Source: Oscillospiraceae bacterium (GTDB lineage Bacteria > Bacillota > Clostridia > Oscillospirales > Oscillospiraceae). Taken from it: a DNA stretch of 64,000 nt. Each line of letters opens with the position of its first letter. The stretch's first letter is position 1. Shown in pieces: positions 63,903-64,000 of this stretch. Under the pieces are notes generated by a model. That model did not search any database. It was not told the origin of the DNA and was given only the letters and a program-made list of their open reading frames with translations. A program made the position numbers and the translations under genes. The stretch covers positions 38,123 to 102,122 of the forward strand of contig JAFRIV010000017.1 in the NCBI GenBank assembly GCA_017432615.1. The letters are read 5' to 3'.

Positions 63903-64000
63903 TACGGCCAAAAACGTGAAAAAAGCGATAGAATTCGCGCTTTCAGCGAAAACTACCGCGACTTTACCCAGAGCACGCTAAAACCAGCCTGCCCCTGAAC

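Noticed and set aside
1-64000. tRNA and rRNA genes
   Set aside because: No cloverleaf-like segments with T-loop signatures and no conserved rRNA blocks were noticed, although a covariance-model search would be needed to be sure.
63903-64000. A gene at the right edge of the window
   Set aside because: Short frames exist in both directions but none has a start signal or recognisable product; the piece is too short to judge.

Overview
The window reads as chromosome of a strictly fermentative anaerobe with Bacillota-like (Clostridia-type) gene expression. Strong AGGAGG ribosome sites, several TTG and GTG starts, and sigma-A type promoters with 16-18 bp spacing support this. So do the SecA with a C-terminal zinc tail, the DUF1846 and XpaC-like proteins, a DUF1887 protein, and an Etf-linked lactate dehydrogenase. 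One trait does not fit a simple monoderm: five of six substrate-binding proteins (SBPs) have plain signal-peptidase-I leaders without a lipobox cysteine. A diderm lineage such as Synergistota is therefore not excluded, and I do not name a genus. No rRNA, tRNA, CRISPR array, insertion sequence or phage gene was seen.

Layout. 0-6 kb: a leftward peptide ABC transporter operon (B-C-D-F, binding protein last) with a near-consensus promoter. 6-9.5 kb: typA leftward; yfbR-like nucleotidase and a VanY-type carboxypeptidase rightward from interlocked divergent promoters. 9.5-15.3 kb: leftward secA-pgeF-SBP lipoprotein-cdd. 15.4-18.7 kb: DUF1846 protein, LysR regulator, HAD phosphatase. 18.9-22 kb: TAXI-type TRAP transporter. 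22-25.5 kb: fhs flanked by two small secreted orphans. 25.7-32 kb: operon of a NYN/PIN-like protein, an XpaC-like membrane protein, galactokinase, peptidase T and a eukaryotic-type glycogen branching enzyme. 32-36 kb: MoxR-type AAA ATPase plus VWA protein, divergent from a Card1-like CARF nuclease. 36-40 kb: tripartite tricarboxylate transporter (TctCBA) with a gluconate-5-dehydrogenase-like SDR. 40-44 kb: SsuABC/NMT1-type ABC transporter with hisD. 44.4-45.6 kb: secreted parvulin.

45.6-63.9 kb is a catabolic island. Leftward: enolase-superfamily dehydratase, YcxB-like protein, RraA-like aldolase, FAD-linked 2-hydroxyacid dehydrogenase (LctD/GlcD), EtfB, EtfA and a LarA-type nickel racemase. 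Rightward: SDR and lactonase; then PfkB sugar-acid kinase and a second RraA-like protein; then a DctPQM TRAP transporter, a third RraA-like protein, another SDR and an unrecognised alpha/alpha-toroid protein. Together these parts would take up a sugar or sugar acid, oxidise and delactonise it, dehydrate it to a 2-keto-3-deoxy acid, cleave that, and oxidise the resulting 2-hydroxyacid (possibly lactate) through Etf. The substrate is not identifiable from sequence.

The most unusual items are: the CARF nuclease with a Ser at the usual catalytic Glu position and no CRISPR nearby, facing a MoxR-VWA pair; the catabolic island with three divergent RraA paralogs; hisD tied to an ABC importer; and a repeated SBP-hairpin-permease arrangement in three unrelated transporter operons.
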